Origin: WTAW01 sp050115915
Lineage (GTDB): Bacteria > Acidobacteriota > Aminicenantia > Aminicenantales > Aminicenantaceae
Assembly (NCBI GenBank): GCA_050115915.1
Contig: JASFPP010000038.1
Location: 1-23,110, forward strand
DNA length: 23,110 bases
Direction: 5' to 3'
Made by a program: the position numbers and the translations under genes. Below the pieces are notes generated by a model. The model was not told the DNA's origin, did no database searches, and saw only the letters and a list, made by a program, of their open reading frames with translations. Of this stretch, positions 7,475 to 16,083 are shown piece by piece (position 1 is the first letter of the stretch; each line of letters opens with the position of its first letter).

Positions 7475-8464
7475 TCATATGTGAAGTTCGATGATGTCCT
7501 CGTCTTTAAGGACATAGTCGTGATTGACCTTTTGGCCTTGATATTTTCCCTCTCCCCAAATCCGTGCGAATTTAAGCTTTTGTGAGAAATCTTTATGGAC
7601 TGTTTTTGCCATGTCCATCAATGTGTCTCCGACCTGAAAAACGTACGGATCTTTTTTATCGACTTTTTTCCCGGGCATCTTGCTGTAAACACGGACGATT
7701 TTGAGCATGGCAAATATTCTGTTTTTCAATTCATCGAGTCCTGTTTCCTCTAAAGCCGAGATTGGAATTATGTTGTAATCCGAATCTAGATTGCTCTTTA
7801 ACACGGTCACATTCGTCTCAGATTCTGGGAGGTCTGTTTTATTGGCGACGACGAGGGTTCGTTTAATGAAATATTTCTCCTCATCGCTGATATCTCGCTC
7901 ATCGGGAACAAGCGCTATGTTTTTCTCTTTCAGCTTGTCTCTTAAATCCTTCAGGTCTTTCTCCAGATTTTGACTTCCAAGGTCTATCACGAGTAAAACA
8001 GCGTCTGCGCTTTTTATGAGTTCTGCTTGCCACGGCTCAAAATACTCCGGAGTTATGGGCGGAGTGTCGATCAACTGGATCTGAATATTTTCGAACATCA
8101 TCATTGCCGGCGAAGGCGAATGGGTGGTAAATGGATAATTTCCGATATCAGGATTGGCGTTGGTGAGAGCCTTTATCAGGGAGGATTTCCCTGAATTCGG
8201 GAGGCCGATCAGGATCACCTGGCCTGCTCCGGATTTGTCGACATGAAATGTCGGCCCATGACGGGTTGTGGCTCCCTTTTTTTGGGATTGCGACCTGAGC
8301 TTGGAGATTTTAGTCTTATACAGGGCTTGAAGTTTTTCTGTGCCTTTATGCTTGGGGATAATCGAGAGGAGCTCTTCCATGATCGCGATCTTTTCTTCTG
8401 CCGTCCTCGCGGTCTTTAATTCCTTCTCCTTTTCGAAGTACTGTGGAGGCAAATTGGCGGGCAT
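7475..8464 (-). CDS. GTPase with C-terminal TGS domain (Obg/DRG-like)
   Basis: About 329 residues. An N-terminal helical region (1-70) precedes a P-loop GTPase: G1 GLPNSGKS (87-94), G2 region YPFTT (110-114), G3 position DTPP (133-136), G4 NKTD, G5-like ISAL. The last ~70 residues are a TGS domain (VYSKMPGKKV, then FQVGDTLMDMAKTVHKDF, ending DEDIIELHI), as in DRG/Obg-related ribosome-associated GTPases. Start at ATG 8464: AGAGGA lies 9 bases upstream, and the predicted promoter (8489-8517, minus) would start transcription near 8482, downstream of the alternative GTG at 8485. Odd point: the G3 glycine is replaced by proline. Probably a ribosome-linked role; target unknown. Confidence 0.83.
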   Translation of the reverse strand: MPANLPPQYFEKEKELKTARTAEEKIAIMEELLSIIPKHKGTEKLQALYKTKISKLRSQSQKKGATTRHGPTFHVDKSGAGQVILIGLPNSGKSSLIKALTNANPDIGNYPFTTHSPSPAMMMFENIQIQLIDTPPITPEYFEPWQAELIKSADAVLLVIDLGSQNLEKDLKDLRDKLKEKNIALVPDERDISDEEKYFIKRTLVVANKTDLPESETNVTVLKSNLDSDYNIIPISALEETGLDELKNRIFAMLKIVRVYSKMPGKKVDKKDPYVFQVGDTLMDMAKTVHKDFSQKLKFARIWGEGKYQGQKVNHDYVLKDEDIIELHI

Positions 8465-8488
8465 GGTTTTTTGTCCTCTTTTCACTCC

Positions 8489-8517
8489 ATTATATCCAAA
8501 GACTTATGTGTTTTCAA
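8489..8517 (-). promoter_or_regulatory. Promoter of the TGS GTPase
   Basis: On the minus strand: TTGAAA (8517-8512), 17-bp spacer, TATAAT (8494-8489). That is 5/6 and 6/6 matches to consensus at ideal spacing. The -35 lies in a palindrome TGTTTTCAAAACA (8509-8521), itself flanked by CTTATG (8503-8508) and CATAAG (8524-8529), so an operator overlapping this promoter is plausible. Confidence 0.75.
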
Positions 8518-8529
8518 AACATCCATAAG

Positions 8530-8864
8530 AACACAAAGTGTGCCTTCCATCCCCCGCTTGGAGATTCATCATGCCCGCATGGAACTCTTCTCATGGTTTT
8601 TTCCACCACATGATGGGAACATTCAATATCGCTACGAGGTCCTTGTCATTACAGTTTTAAGGATGAATTTTGTTTCAATTTATGCATTTCACATTGAGAA
8701 ATTTTGGGAAATTTTACCGTTAATTTAATACTGTGACTGTTAAAAATTGGTGTGGAAAAGGGATGGTATTGTGCTTTATTCGAGACGATCTTTTGGGCAC
8801 AAAAATATGTGGGATTTTGCGACTTTTTTGAGTATAAAAAAATGGTAAATTTTTTTTATTTTCT
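8530..8864. other. Non-coding divergent intergenic region upstream of gyrB
   Basis: The 510-bp gap between the GTPase start (8464) and gyrB (8975) has promoters at both edges. In between I see no convincing gene. The composition turns AT-rich from about 8650, with a tandem GAAATTTT pair near 8700. One near-match to a DnaA box (TGTGGAAAA, 8751-8759) is not enough to call an origin. Confidence 0.5.
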
Positions 8865-8893
8865 TTGCTATTTTCCCCATATAATGGTATAAT
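8865..8893 (+). promoter_or_regulatory. gyrB promoter
   Basis: TTGCTA (8865-8870), 17-bp spacer, TATAAT (8888-8893). A second TATAAT lies 8 bp upstream (8880-8885). The flanks are strongly AT-rich. Transcription should begin near 8900, giving a leader of about 75 nt that contains the hairpin at 8919-8949. Confidence 0.72.
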
Positions 8894-8918
8894 TTAAACC
8901 TAAAAAATAATGCCTACT

Positions 8919-8958
8919 GGGTTATGTGAAAAACCTGCCTTCATAACCCCATTTTTTT
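8919..8958 (+). terminator. Terminator-like hairpin in the gyrB leader (possible attenuator)
   Basis: Perfect arms GGGTTATG (8919-8926) and CATAACCC (8942-8949), 15-base loop, then CA and seven T (8952-8958). It lies downstream of the gyrB promoter and 16 bp before the ATG. This geometry is that of an intrinsic terminator or attenuator acting on gyrBA. It could instead end a transcript from upstream, but no plus-strand gene precedes it within 1.5 kb except tRNA-Pro. Confidence 0.5.
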
Positions 8959-8974
8959 CCCAAAAATTTGGAAA

Positions 8975-11359
8975 ATGACAACAAAAAAATATACGGCTTC
9001 AAGCATCAAGGTCCTTAAAGGTTTAGAGGCTGTTCGGAAGCGGCCTGCGATGTATATCGGAAGCACCGGGCCACAGGGATTACATCATCTTGTATACGAA
9101 GTTGTGGACAACAGCATTGATGAAGCGCTTGCAGGATACTGCAAGAAGATCGATGTGTTCATCCATGTAGACAACTCGGTGACCGTCATCGATGACGGTA
9201 GGGGTATTCCCGTCGGAATCCACAGCAAAACTCGAAAACCCGCTGCTGAGGTTGTCATGACGACCCTTCATGCCGGTGGAAAATTCGACGCCAAGACATA
9301 CCAGGTTTCGGGCGGACTGCACGGGGTCGGTGTATCTGTCGTCAATGCGCTTTCTGAGAGGCTCGACCTCGAGATCAAGAGGGAGGGCGGAGTTTATTCC
9401 CAGAGCTACGAAAGGGGAAAACCGGCCACTAAGCTGAAAAAGATCGGAAAAACCAGTAAAACCGGCACCAAAACCACTTTTAGACCCGACCCTGAAGTTT
9501 TCCAAACCCTTGAATTCAATTTCGACACCTTAAGTCAGCGATTGAGGGAGCTCTCCTATTTGAACAAAGGATTGAAGATCTCTATCCTGGACGAGCGTAC
9601 GGACACCCGTAATGATTTTCAGTACAAGGGGGGAATTCGAGAGTTCGTCCAGTATCTCAACCAGAATAAGTCGGTTATCAATCCCAAGCCCATCTATGTC
9701 GAGAGCAAGAAAAATGGGATGATCGTTGAGATGGCGCTTCAGTACAATACAGGGTATTCGGAAACCATATTCTCCTTCGTGAACAACATCAATACCACCG
9801 AAGGCGGAACCCATCTCATCGGCTTCAAATCGGCCCTGACTCGGTCGATCAATCAGTACGCCAACACGAATAACCTGATAAAAGATTTGAAACGGAATTT
9901 GAGCGGCGATGATACCAGGGAGGGTTTATGTGTCGTTTTGAGCCTCAAGTTGAAAGACCCTCAATTCGAAGGGCAGACCAAGACCAAGCTCGGGAACAGT
10001 GAAGTCAAGGGAATCGTCGATTCTGTCGTTAATGAGGACCTTTCCAATTATTTTGAAGAAAATCCATCCGTCGCTCGAAAGATCATCCTCAAAGTTCTCG
10101 AAGCGGCAAGGACTAGGGAGGCCGCGCGCAAGGCGAGGGAGCTGGCGCGGCGTAAAGGTGTTTTAGAGTCGACGTCTCTCCCCGGGAAATTGGCGGACTG
10201 CCAGGAAAAAGATCCTGCACAGAGTGAGATCTTTCTCGTTGAGGGAGATTCTGCAGGCGGTTCAGCCAAACAAGCGCGGGACCGCCGGTTTCAGGCGGTG
10301 CTTCCTCTCAAGGGCAAGATCCTCAACGTCGAGAAGGCACGTTTCGATAAGGTCCTGAAGAGCGAGGAGATCGGCTTGATCATTTCGGCCCTGGGGACGG
10401 GTGTGGAACAATCGGATTTTAACATCGAAAAGTTGCGCTATCACAAGGTCGTCATCATGACAGATGCGGATGTGGATGGATCGCATATCCGAACCCTTCT
10501 TATGACCTTTTTTTACCGACAAATGCCTCAACTCATTGAAAAAGGCCATCTTTACATCGCTCAGCCTCCCTTATACAAGATCTCCAAGGGAAAATCTTTC
10601 CAGTACCTGAGAGATGAGAGGAATTTCGAAAAATATATGATCCGGAAAATATCCGAAGAATTCCAGCTCGAGGTCAAAAAACAGAAGGAAGTGATAAAAG
10701 GGGACAAATTCAGAAAATTTCTGCAAGGGATCATAACCAAAAAGAACTTTATCCAGATCATGGAGAGAAAAAATTATCCGTTCTTTCTTATCGAGATACT
10801 GATGAAGAATGAGGTGGGAGATCTGGATTTCTTGCGTAATTCCAAGAACATGCAGAAGATTCAGGCCCTTCTCACGGAGAAAGGGATCATCTCGACCCTG
10901 AGCAAGGACGAAGAACATGGACTCTACGAGCTCGCCGTCAATTTTCAGGTCAACGGAATGGTCGTGACCACAAAAGTGAACATGGACCTGATCACTTCGG
11001 CCTCCTACCAGACTCTGTTCAAAACGAATAAAGCGCTCGAGGATTTTAGGCCTCCCTTTTTCATTTTGAGCAATGGAGAAAAGATAAAGCTCGATAATGA
11101 AGCCAAACTCCTCGAGTACCTCTATGACAACGGTAAAAAAGGGATCGTCATTCAACGGTATAAGGGATTGGGGGAGATGACACCTGTGCAGCTCTGGGAA
11201 ACCACGATGGATCCTGAAAAAAGATTTCTTCTTCGCGTGTCCATTCTCGATGCTGTGGAGGCGGATAAAACCTTCACGATCCTTATGGGAGATGAAGTCG
11301 AGCCCCGCCGGAATTTTATCGAAACGAACGCTCTGGAAGCTCAAAACCTGGATGTGTAA
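8975..11359 (+). CDS. gyrB: DNA gyrase subunit B
   Basis: 794 residues, close to the E. coli length of 804. It is the ATPase subunit of the gyrase A2B2 complex that introduces negative supercoils. GHKL ATPase: E42 and N46 in YEVVDNSIDEA, D73 in DDGRGIP, GGLHGVG near 115-121. TOPRIM: E423 in VEGDSAGG and D497/D499/D501 in DADVDGSH, which hold catalytic Mg2+. A ~165-residue insert follows the TOPRIM core and precedes QRYKGLGEM, as in Gram-negative GyrB. The C-terminus (VEPRRNFIETNALEAQNLDV) is canonical. There is no strong ribosome binding site (TTGGAAA abuts the ATG). gyrA begins 9 bp downstream, so this is a gyrBA operon. Confidence 0.98.
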   Translation: MTTKKYTASSIKVLKGLEAVRKRPAMYIGSTGPQGLHHLVYEVVDNSIDEALAGYCKKIDVFIHVDNSVTVIDDGRGIPVGIHSKTRKPAAEVVMTTLHAGGKFDAKTYQVSGGLHGVGVSVVNALSERLDLEIKREGGVYSQSYERGKPATKLKKIGKTSKTGTKTTFRPDPEVFQTLEFNFDTLSQRLRELSYLNKGLKISILDERTDTRNDFQYKGGIREFVQYLNQNKSVINPKPIYVESKKNGMIVEMALQYNTGYSETIFSFVNNINTTEGGTHLIGFKSALTRSINQYANTNNLIKDLKRNLSGDDTREGLCVVLSLKLKDPQFEGQTKTKLGNSEVKGIVDSVVNEDLSNYFEENPSVARKIILKVLEAARTREAARKARELARRKGVLESTSLPGKLADCQEKDPAQSEIFLVEGDSAGGSAKQARDRRFQAVLPLKGKILNVEKARFDKVLKSEEIGLIISALGTGVEQSDFNIEKLRYHKVVIMTDADVDGSHIRTLLMTFFYRQMPQLIEKGHLYIAQPPLYKISKGKSFQYLRDERNFEKYMIRKISEEFQLEVKKQKEVIKGDKFRKFLQGIITKKNFIQIMERKNYPFFLIEILMKNEVGDLDFLRNSKNMQKIQALLTEKGIISTLSKDEEHGLYELAVNFQVNGMVVTTKVNMDLITSASYQTLFKTNKALEDFRPPFFILSNGEKIKLDNEAKLLEYLYDNGKKGIVIQRYKGLGEMTPVQLWETTMDPEKRFLLRVSILDAVEADKTFTILMGDEVEPRRNFIETNALEAQNLDV

Positions 11360-11368
11360 AGAGAGACG

Positions 11369-13822
11369 ATGAAAAATTCCAATTCTGCAAAAAACGGATC
11401 GATGATGAACAACATCTCAATCGTCAGTGTTGAAAAAGAGATGAAGAAATCCTATCTGGATTATGCGATGAGCGTCATTATCGGACGTGCGATCCCCGAC
11501 ATCAAGGATGGATTGAAACCTGTCCATCGAAGGACTCTCTTTGCCATGCATGAGGCAGGAAATGCATGGAACAGGCCTTACAAAAAGTCTGCCAGAATCG
11601 TCGGAGATGTCATAGGAAAATACCATCCGCATGGGGATGTCGCTGTGTACGACACGATCGTGCGCATGGCCCAGGATTTCAGCCTCCGTTATCCTTTGAT
11701 CGATGGTCAGGGCAATTTTGGCTCTATCGATGGGGATCCTCCAGCCGCTATGCGTTATACAGAGATCCGGATGGAGAAATTTACCCAGGAACTGCTGGCA
11801 GACCTGGATAAAGACACCGTCAATTTTATTCCTAACTATGACGAGAGCCTCAAGATGCCTGAAGTCCTGCCTGCCAAAATCCCGAACCTGCTTGTCAATG
11901 GAGGCTCAGGCATTGCTGTCGGTATGGCGACAAACATCCCGCCTCATAATCTCGGGGAGATCATAAATGCCATAATCCATTTGATCAAACATCCCAAAGC
12001 GAAATTGGCGAAGCTCATGCAGTATGTGCCCGGCCCGGATTTTCCCACCGGGGGATTTGTATTCGGCCTGGAAGGGATAAAGAGTGCCTACGAGACCGGA
12101 AGGGGAATTATCAACCTCAGGGCCAAGGCTGTGATCGAAAGGGGAGCCAAAGGAGAGAGGGATCGCATCGTCATCACAGAGATTCCCTATCAAGTGAACA
12201 AGGCAAAGCTTTTGGAGAGCATCGCAACCCTTGTGAACAATAAAAAGATCGAGGGCATTGCGGATATCAGAGACGAGTCCGACCGAGAAGGCATGCGGGC
12301 TGTGATCGAAATAAAGAGAGGAGAGTTCCCCGAAGTCATCCTCAATAATCTGTATAAACACACGTCCCTCCAGACTTCTTTCGGAATCATTCTGCTGGCG
12401 ATCGTGGAGAAGCAACCCAAAGTGATGGGCTTGATCGAGATGATGCGGTATTTCATCTCTCACCGCCAGGATGTCGTGCGCCGCCGGACCCGTTTCGAGT
12501 TGAAAAAAGCGGAACACAGGGCCCACATCCTCGAAGGGTTGACCATCGCCTTGGATCATCTGGATGAGATCATCACTCTCATCCGTGCGTCCAGGACTGT
12601 GGAAGAGGCAAGGAACGGGTTGATCACTAACTTTAGACTATCTAGGATCCAGGCCCAGGCCATCCTGGAGATGCAGCTGCAGAAATTGACTGCGCTCGAA
12701 CGGGAAAAGATCGTCCAGGAATACAAAGAGCTTAAGAAGCTTATCGCAAAGTTGCGGAAAATTTTAAAAAGCGAGCAGCTAATCCTTGACATCATCGTGG
12801 ATGAATTGAAGCAGATTAAATCGGATTATGACGATCCGAGACGGACAGAGATTATCGAGGAGAGCATCACGGAGATCTCGGCCGAGGACCTGATCAAAGA
12901 AGAAGATGTGGCCATAACCTATACGTCCTCTGGATATATCAAGCGAACCTCCTTGAGTAATTTTCGGTTCCAGACTCGTGGCGGGAAAGGGAAAAGAGGG
13001 ATGAGCATGAAAGCTGAGGATGTGGTGCAGGACCTTTTTATCTGTTCCACGCACAGCTATATGCTCATTTTCACCAATAAAGGCCGGCTCTACTGGCTCA
13101 AAGCGATGTATATTCCTGATGTGGGCGTTGCGAGTCGTGGAAAATCCATTCAAAACCTCGTCCAGCTCGATCCCAAGGAGAGCGTGAGTTCAGTGGTGGC
13201 GGTCAAGGAATTTTCTGAGGACCTCTATGTGATGATGCTGTGTTCGAATGGGCAAATCAAAAAAACGCGCCTCAGCGATTTCAAGAACATCCGGAAAGGC
13301 GGCATTCTCGCCATCACCCTGAATTCTAAAATCGAACTGTTGGAGGCCAAGCTCACGGATGGCACTAAAGAGATCATCATCGGCACAAAGATGGGCAAGG
13401 CCATCAAGTTTAAAGAGAGCGAGATCCGGCCGATGGGGCGCCAGGCAGCGGGAGTGAAGGGGATAACGCTCAGTCCCAAGGACCAGATCATCGGAATGCT
13501 CGTTATCGGAGAGAAAGAAAAGTATGCCTTCACAGCAAGCGAGAAGGGATACGGCAAAAAGACAGCCACCAGCTTTTATTCCCTCCACCACAGGGGCGGG
13601 AAAGGGGTCATCAACCTGAAGACCAGCACAAAGATCGGTAAAGCCATCGGGATGGTTGGGATCTCTGAAGAGGAGATCCTTTTGATCACCGAGATGGGAA
13701 AGGTCATTCGTTTCAAGACCGAACAGCTCCGCCCCATAGGAAGGGCAACTCAAGGGGTCAGGATCATAAACCTCGAAAAGGGAGACAGGGTCGTCTCCAT
13801 TGCGAAAGTCCAGGAGTCTTGA
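11369..13822 (+). CDS. gyrA: DNA gyrase subunit A
   Basis: 817 residues; the DNA cleavage-religation subunit of gyrase. Catalytic Tyr130 in AAMRYTEI (E. coli Y122; numbering is offset by 8 because of a longer N-terminus). The winged-helix and tower domains extend to about 500. The C-terminal beta-pinwheel carries the GyrA box QTRGGKG (535-541), which identifies it as GyrA rather than ParC. The quinolone region reads HPHGDVAVYD: the E. coli Ser83 position is Val91, and the Asp87 position is kept as D95. The ATG at 11369 follows a weak AGAG; ATGs at codons 12, 13 and 25 are alternative starts, but all keep the catalytic core. Confidence 0.98.
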   Translation: MKNSNSAKNGSMMNNISIVSVEKEMKKSYLDYAMSVIIGRAIPDIKDGLKPVHRRTLFAMHEAGNAWNRPYKKSARIVGDVIGKYHPHGDVAVYDTIVRMAQDFSLRYPLIDGQGNFGSIDGDPPAAMRYTEIRMEKFTQELLADLDKDTVNFIPNYDESLKMPEVLPAKIPNLLVNGGSGIAVGMATNIPPHNLGEIINAIIHLIKHPKAKLAKLMQYVPGPDFPTGGFVFGLEGIKSAYETGRGIINLRAKAVIERGAKGERDRIVITEIPYQVNKAKLLESIATLVNNKKIEGIADIRDESDREGMRAVIEIKRGEFPEVILNNLYKHTSLQTSFGIILLAIVEKQPKVMGLIEMMRYFISHRQDVVRRRTRFELKKAEHRAHILEGLTIALDHLDEIITLIRASRTVEEARNGLITNFRLSRIQAQAILEMQLQKLTALEREKIVQEYKELKKLIAKLRKILKSEQLILDIIVDELKQIKSDYDDPRRTEIIEESITEISAEDLIKEEDVAITYTSSGYIKRTSLSNFRFQTRGGKGKRGMSMKAEDVVQDLFICSTHSYMLIFTNKGRLYWLKAMYIPDVGVASRGKSIQNLVQLDPKESVSSVVAVKEFSEDLYVMMLCSNGQIKKTRLSDFKNIRKGGILAITLNSKIELLEAKLTDGTKEIIIGTKMGKAIKFKESEIRPMGRQAAGVKGITLSPKDQIIGMLVIGEKEKYAFTASEKGYGKKTATSFYSLHHRGGKGVINLKTSTKIGKAIGMVGISEEEILLITEMGKVIRFKTEQLRPIGRATQGVRIINLEKGDRVVSIAKVQES

Positions 13823-13849
13823 TCCTTTGACGCATGAGGCTCTTTTTTT
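13814..13849 (+). terminator. Intrinsic terminator of gyrBA
   Basis: GAGTCTTG (13814-13821) can pair with CATGAGGCTC (13833-13842) over eight base pairs including three G-U wobbles, followed by seven T (13843-13849). The left arm covers the gyrA stop codon. Position and T run suit a rho-independent terminator. Between this and the next promoter (13850-14003) I see no gene. Confidence 0.5.
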
Positions 13850-14003
13850 ATAAAGGGCCCGTATCCAAAAGGTCCCCACTGAGAATAGGCTTGGCCTTTG
13901 TTCCCTCCTAAGCGGTTTGATGGAGGGGCCGCTCCCCAGGATGAACGTGTGTTTAAACGTTGCGTTCAGCGAAAGAGCTCTAAGAGTTTCCTAATGACAA
14001 GGC

Positions 14004-14033
14004 TTGACTTTGAGGAACCAATACTCATAGAAT
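14004..14033 (+). promoter_or_regulatory. Promoter of the acyl-CoA synthetase gene
   Basis: TTGACT (14004-14009), 18-bp spacer, TAGAAT (14028-14033), each 5/6 to consensus. Transcription should start near 14040, about 22 nt before the ATG, leaving the ribosome binding site AGGAGG (14051-14056) in the leader. Confidence 0.68.
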
Positions 14034-14061
14034 TTACCCAGTTGTTTGATAGGAGGGTCTT

Positions 14062-15840
14062 ATGATCGAAACTTTGAGTCAGCTTTTTCTCAATACTGTT
14101 AAATCTTACCCGAAAGACGACCTCATGCTTTATAAAAAGGAGGGAAGTTATATCCCTATCTCCACTGTGGACTTCGGTAAGCAGGTGAAACACTTTTCTC
14201 TGGGCTTAAAATCCCTGGGATATGAGGCCGGTGATAAGCTGATCATATTCTCTGAGAACAGGCCTGAATGGGTGATGACGGATCTTGCTAACTTATGTCT
14301 TGGTGGAGTTACAGTTCCTATCTATACATCCTTAGTCCCTGAACAGGTCAAGTATATCATCGATAACTCAGACGCGAAGGTGGTCGTGTTTTCAGGCGAG
14401 GAGATGTGGGAAAAGATCAAGGCCATCCAGTCAGAGCTCCTTAAAGTGGAGCACTATATTACCTACCAGGATGATGGACCTGAAGGCACTTTGACATTTG
14501 CGGATGTCCAGAGGCGGGGAGAGAAGATTGCAGAGGAGCAACCTGCCCTTTTCGAGGAGCTTGCCCTTGAAGTAAAACCTGATGATATCGCCTCGATCAT
14601 CTATACATCAGGAACAACTGGAGTTCCCAAAGGCGTCATGCTGATGCACAGCAATTTTGTGAGTAATGTCGAGTCGGTAACAACGATCATTGAATTCACC
14701 GCCGATGATACGGTTCTTTCATTCTTACCTCTGTCCCATGTCTTGGAGCGGATGGTCACTTTTGCCTATCTCTATAAAGGGTGCAGCATAGGCTATGCAG
14801 AAAGTATTGAGACGGTTGCAGAAAATCTACAAGAGATCCGCCCCCATATCATGGTCAGTGTGCCCCGTGTGTTCGAAAAAATATATGCCAAGGTCATGGA
14901 TAATGTTCTCGCCAGTTCACCGCTAAAACGGAAGATCTTTTTCTGGGCGGCGAAGGTTGGGCGGGAATACGGGGGAAAAAAATTACTCAATCAGCCCATT
15001 TCCGGTTCTCTACAATTCAAGAAGAATCTTGCGCAAAAGCTTGTGTTCTCAAAAATAATCGCAAAGACAGGGGGGAGGGTGCGCTTTTTTGTCTCGGGAG
15101 GGGCACCTCTTTCCAAAGATATAGCCGAGTTTTTCTATGCCATGGGACTTGTCGTGCTCGAGGGATATGGATTGACAGAAACTTCTCCTGTCATCGCAGT
15201 GAACACCCTTGAAGAAGTTAAGTTCGGAAGCGTGGGAAGACCTATCCCTGGAGTGGAAGCGAAGATCGCCGATGATGGAGAGATCTTGACAAGGGGTCCC
15301 CATATCATGAAGGGATATTACAAAATGGAGTCTGAAACACAAGAGGCCTTTGTTAACGATTGGTTCTGTACAGGAGATATAGGTTTTTTGGATGAAGAAG
15401 GATTTCTAACGATCACGGATAGGAAAAAAGATATCATCGTTACGGCGGGAGGGAAGAATGTTGCGCCTCAGCCGATCGAGAATGTGCTCAAAACAAATCC
15501 CTATGTCTCCAATGCGGTCATTATCGGAGATAAACGGAAATTTATCTCCGCACTTGTCGTGCCGAATTTCGAAAAATTAGTGGAATATGCGGATGCGAAC
15601 AATATCAGCTACAGTGATTACAGTGATCTCGTCGAGAACGAGACGATCTTGAATTTCATCGAGTCTGAGATCAACAGGGCAACACCCGGCCTGGCTTCGT
15701 ATGAACAAGTAAAGAAAGTGGCTTTGCTGGACAGAGAGTTCGACATCGAAAAGGGAGAGATAACACCAACGCTGAAAGTAAAAAGGAATATAATAGAACA
15801 GAAGTATAAACCCGTTATCGACACTATCTACCAAGAATAA
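14062..15840 (+). CDS. Long-chain fatty acid-CoA ligase (AMP-forming)
   Basis: 592-residue member of the ANL adenylate-forming superfamily, most like long-chain acyl-CoA synthetases (FadD/ACSL, FAA1-like). It activates fatty acids through an acyl-AMP intermediate. P-loop motif YTSGTTGVPKG starts at Y181; GYGLTETSP is at about 368-376; WFCTGDIGFLDEEG is the adenosine-ribose motif; DRKKDIIVTAGGKNVAP is the hinge and C-terminal core motif of this subgroup. No transmembrane segment or signal peptide; likely cytoplasmic or membrane-associated. AGGAGG lies 5 bases before the ATG and the gene has its own promoter, so it appears monocistronic. Exact chain-length preference cannot be read. Confidence 0.92.
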   Translation: MIETLSQLFLNTVKSYPKDDLMLYKKEGSYIPISTVDFGKQVKHFSLGLKSLGYEAGDKLIIFSENRPEWVMTDLANLCLGGVTVPIYTSLVPEQVKYIIDNSDAKVVVFSGEEMWEKIKAIQSELLKVEHYITYQDDGPEGTLTFADVQRRGEKIAEEQPALFEELALEVKPDDIASIIYTSGTTGVPKGVMLMHSNFVSNVESVTTIIEFTADDTVLSFLPLSHVLERMVTFAYLYKGCSIGYAESIETVAENLQEIRPHIMVSVPRVFEKIYAKVMDNVLASSPLKRKIFFWAAKVGREYGGKKLLNQPISGSLQFKKNLAQKLVFSKIIAKTGGRVRFFVSGGAPLSKDIAEFFYAMGLVVLEGYGLTETSPVIAVNTLEEVKFGSVGRPIPGVEAKIADDGEILTRGPHIMKGYYKMESETQEAFVNDWFCTGDIGFLDEEGFLTITDRKKDIIVTAGGKNVAPQPIENVLKTNPYVSNAVIIGDKRKFISALVVPNFEKLVEYADANNISYSDYSDLVENETILNFIESEINRATPGLASYEQVKKVALLDREFDIEKGEITPTLKVKRNIIEQKYKPVIDTIYQE

Positions 15841-15848
15841 CTTTCTGA

Positions 15849-16063
15849 ATTGTTCATAAAAGTTTCTGACATATTCAATTAGAAAACTTAAACTAAAACA
15901 AAATTTAATATCTTAATGTCAGAATCTTTTACCCTCCGGGCGAACCAATCTCACTACAAAGCCTTCGTTGTAGACCCTTCGAGGTAGTTCACTACATCTT
16001 CAGGGGCCACTGCCTCGACCTTTGTGAATGGGTGGGGTGGGTTGGCATTGGCTCGTGAATAAT
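15849..16063 (+). repeat. Intergenic structured repeat, copy 2 (215 bp)
   Basis: Left end ATTGTTCATAAAAG (15849-15862), right end CTCGTGAATAAT (16052-16063). Including flanks, CTGAATTGTTCA and TGAATAATTCAG form 12-bp inverted termini with one mismatch. Stem 1 pairs AAAAGTTTCTGACA (15858-15871) with TGTCAGAATCTTTT (15917-15930). A further small stem is CTACAA/TTGTAG in the right half. It lies between the convergent acyl-CoA synthetase and zinc-ribbon genes. It is nearly the same as copy 3 over the right half but lacks the GGTTGGGTCGG block. Confidence 0.85.
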
Positions 16064-16083
16064 TCAGAGTTAAAAGGGAAAAG

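Noticed and set aside
7279..7494. 71-codon open frame through tRNA-Pro
   Set aside because: It runs across the inverted repeat, the promoter and the whole tRNA, so it is not a gene.
8471..8728. 85-codon open frame on the plus strand
   Set aside because: It covers the GTPase promoter and AT-rich spacer, has no ribosome binding site and no recognisable protein features.
8640..8900. Possible replication origin upstream of gyrB (AT-rich, near DnaA box TGTGGAAAA)
   Set aside because: Only one imperfect box is seen, there is no cluster, and dnaA, dnaN and recF are absent. AT richness is explained by promoters.
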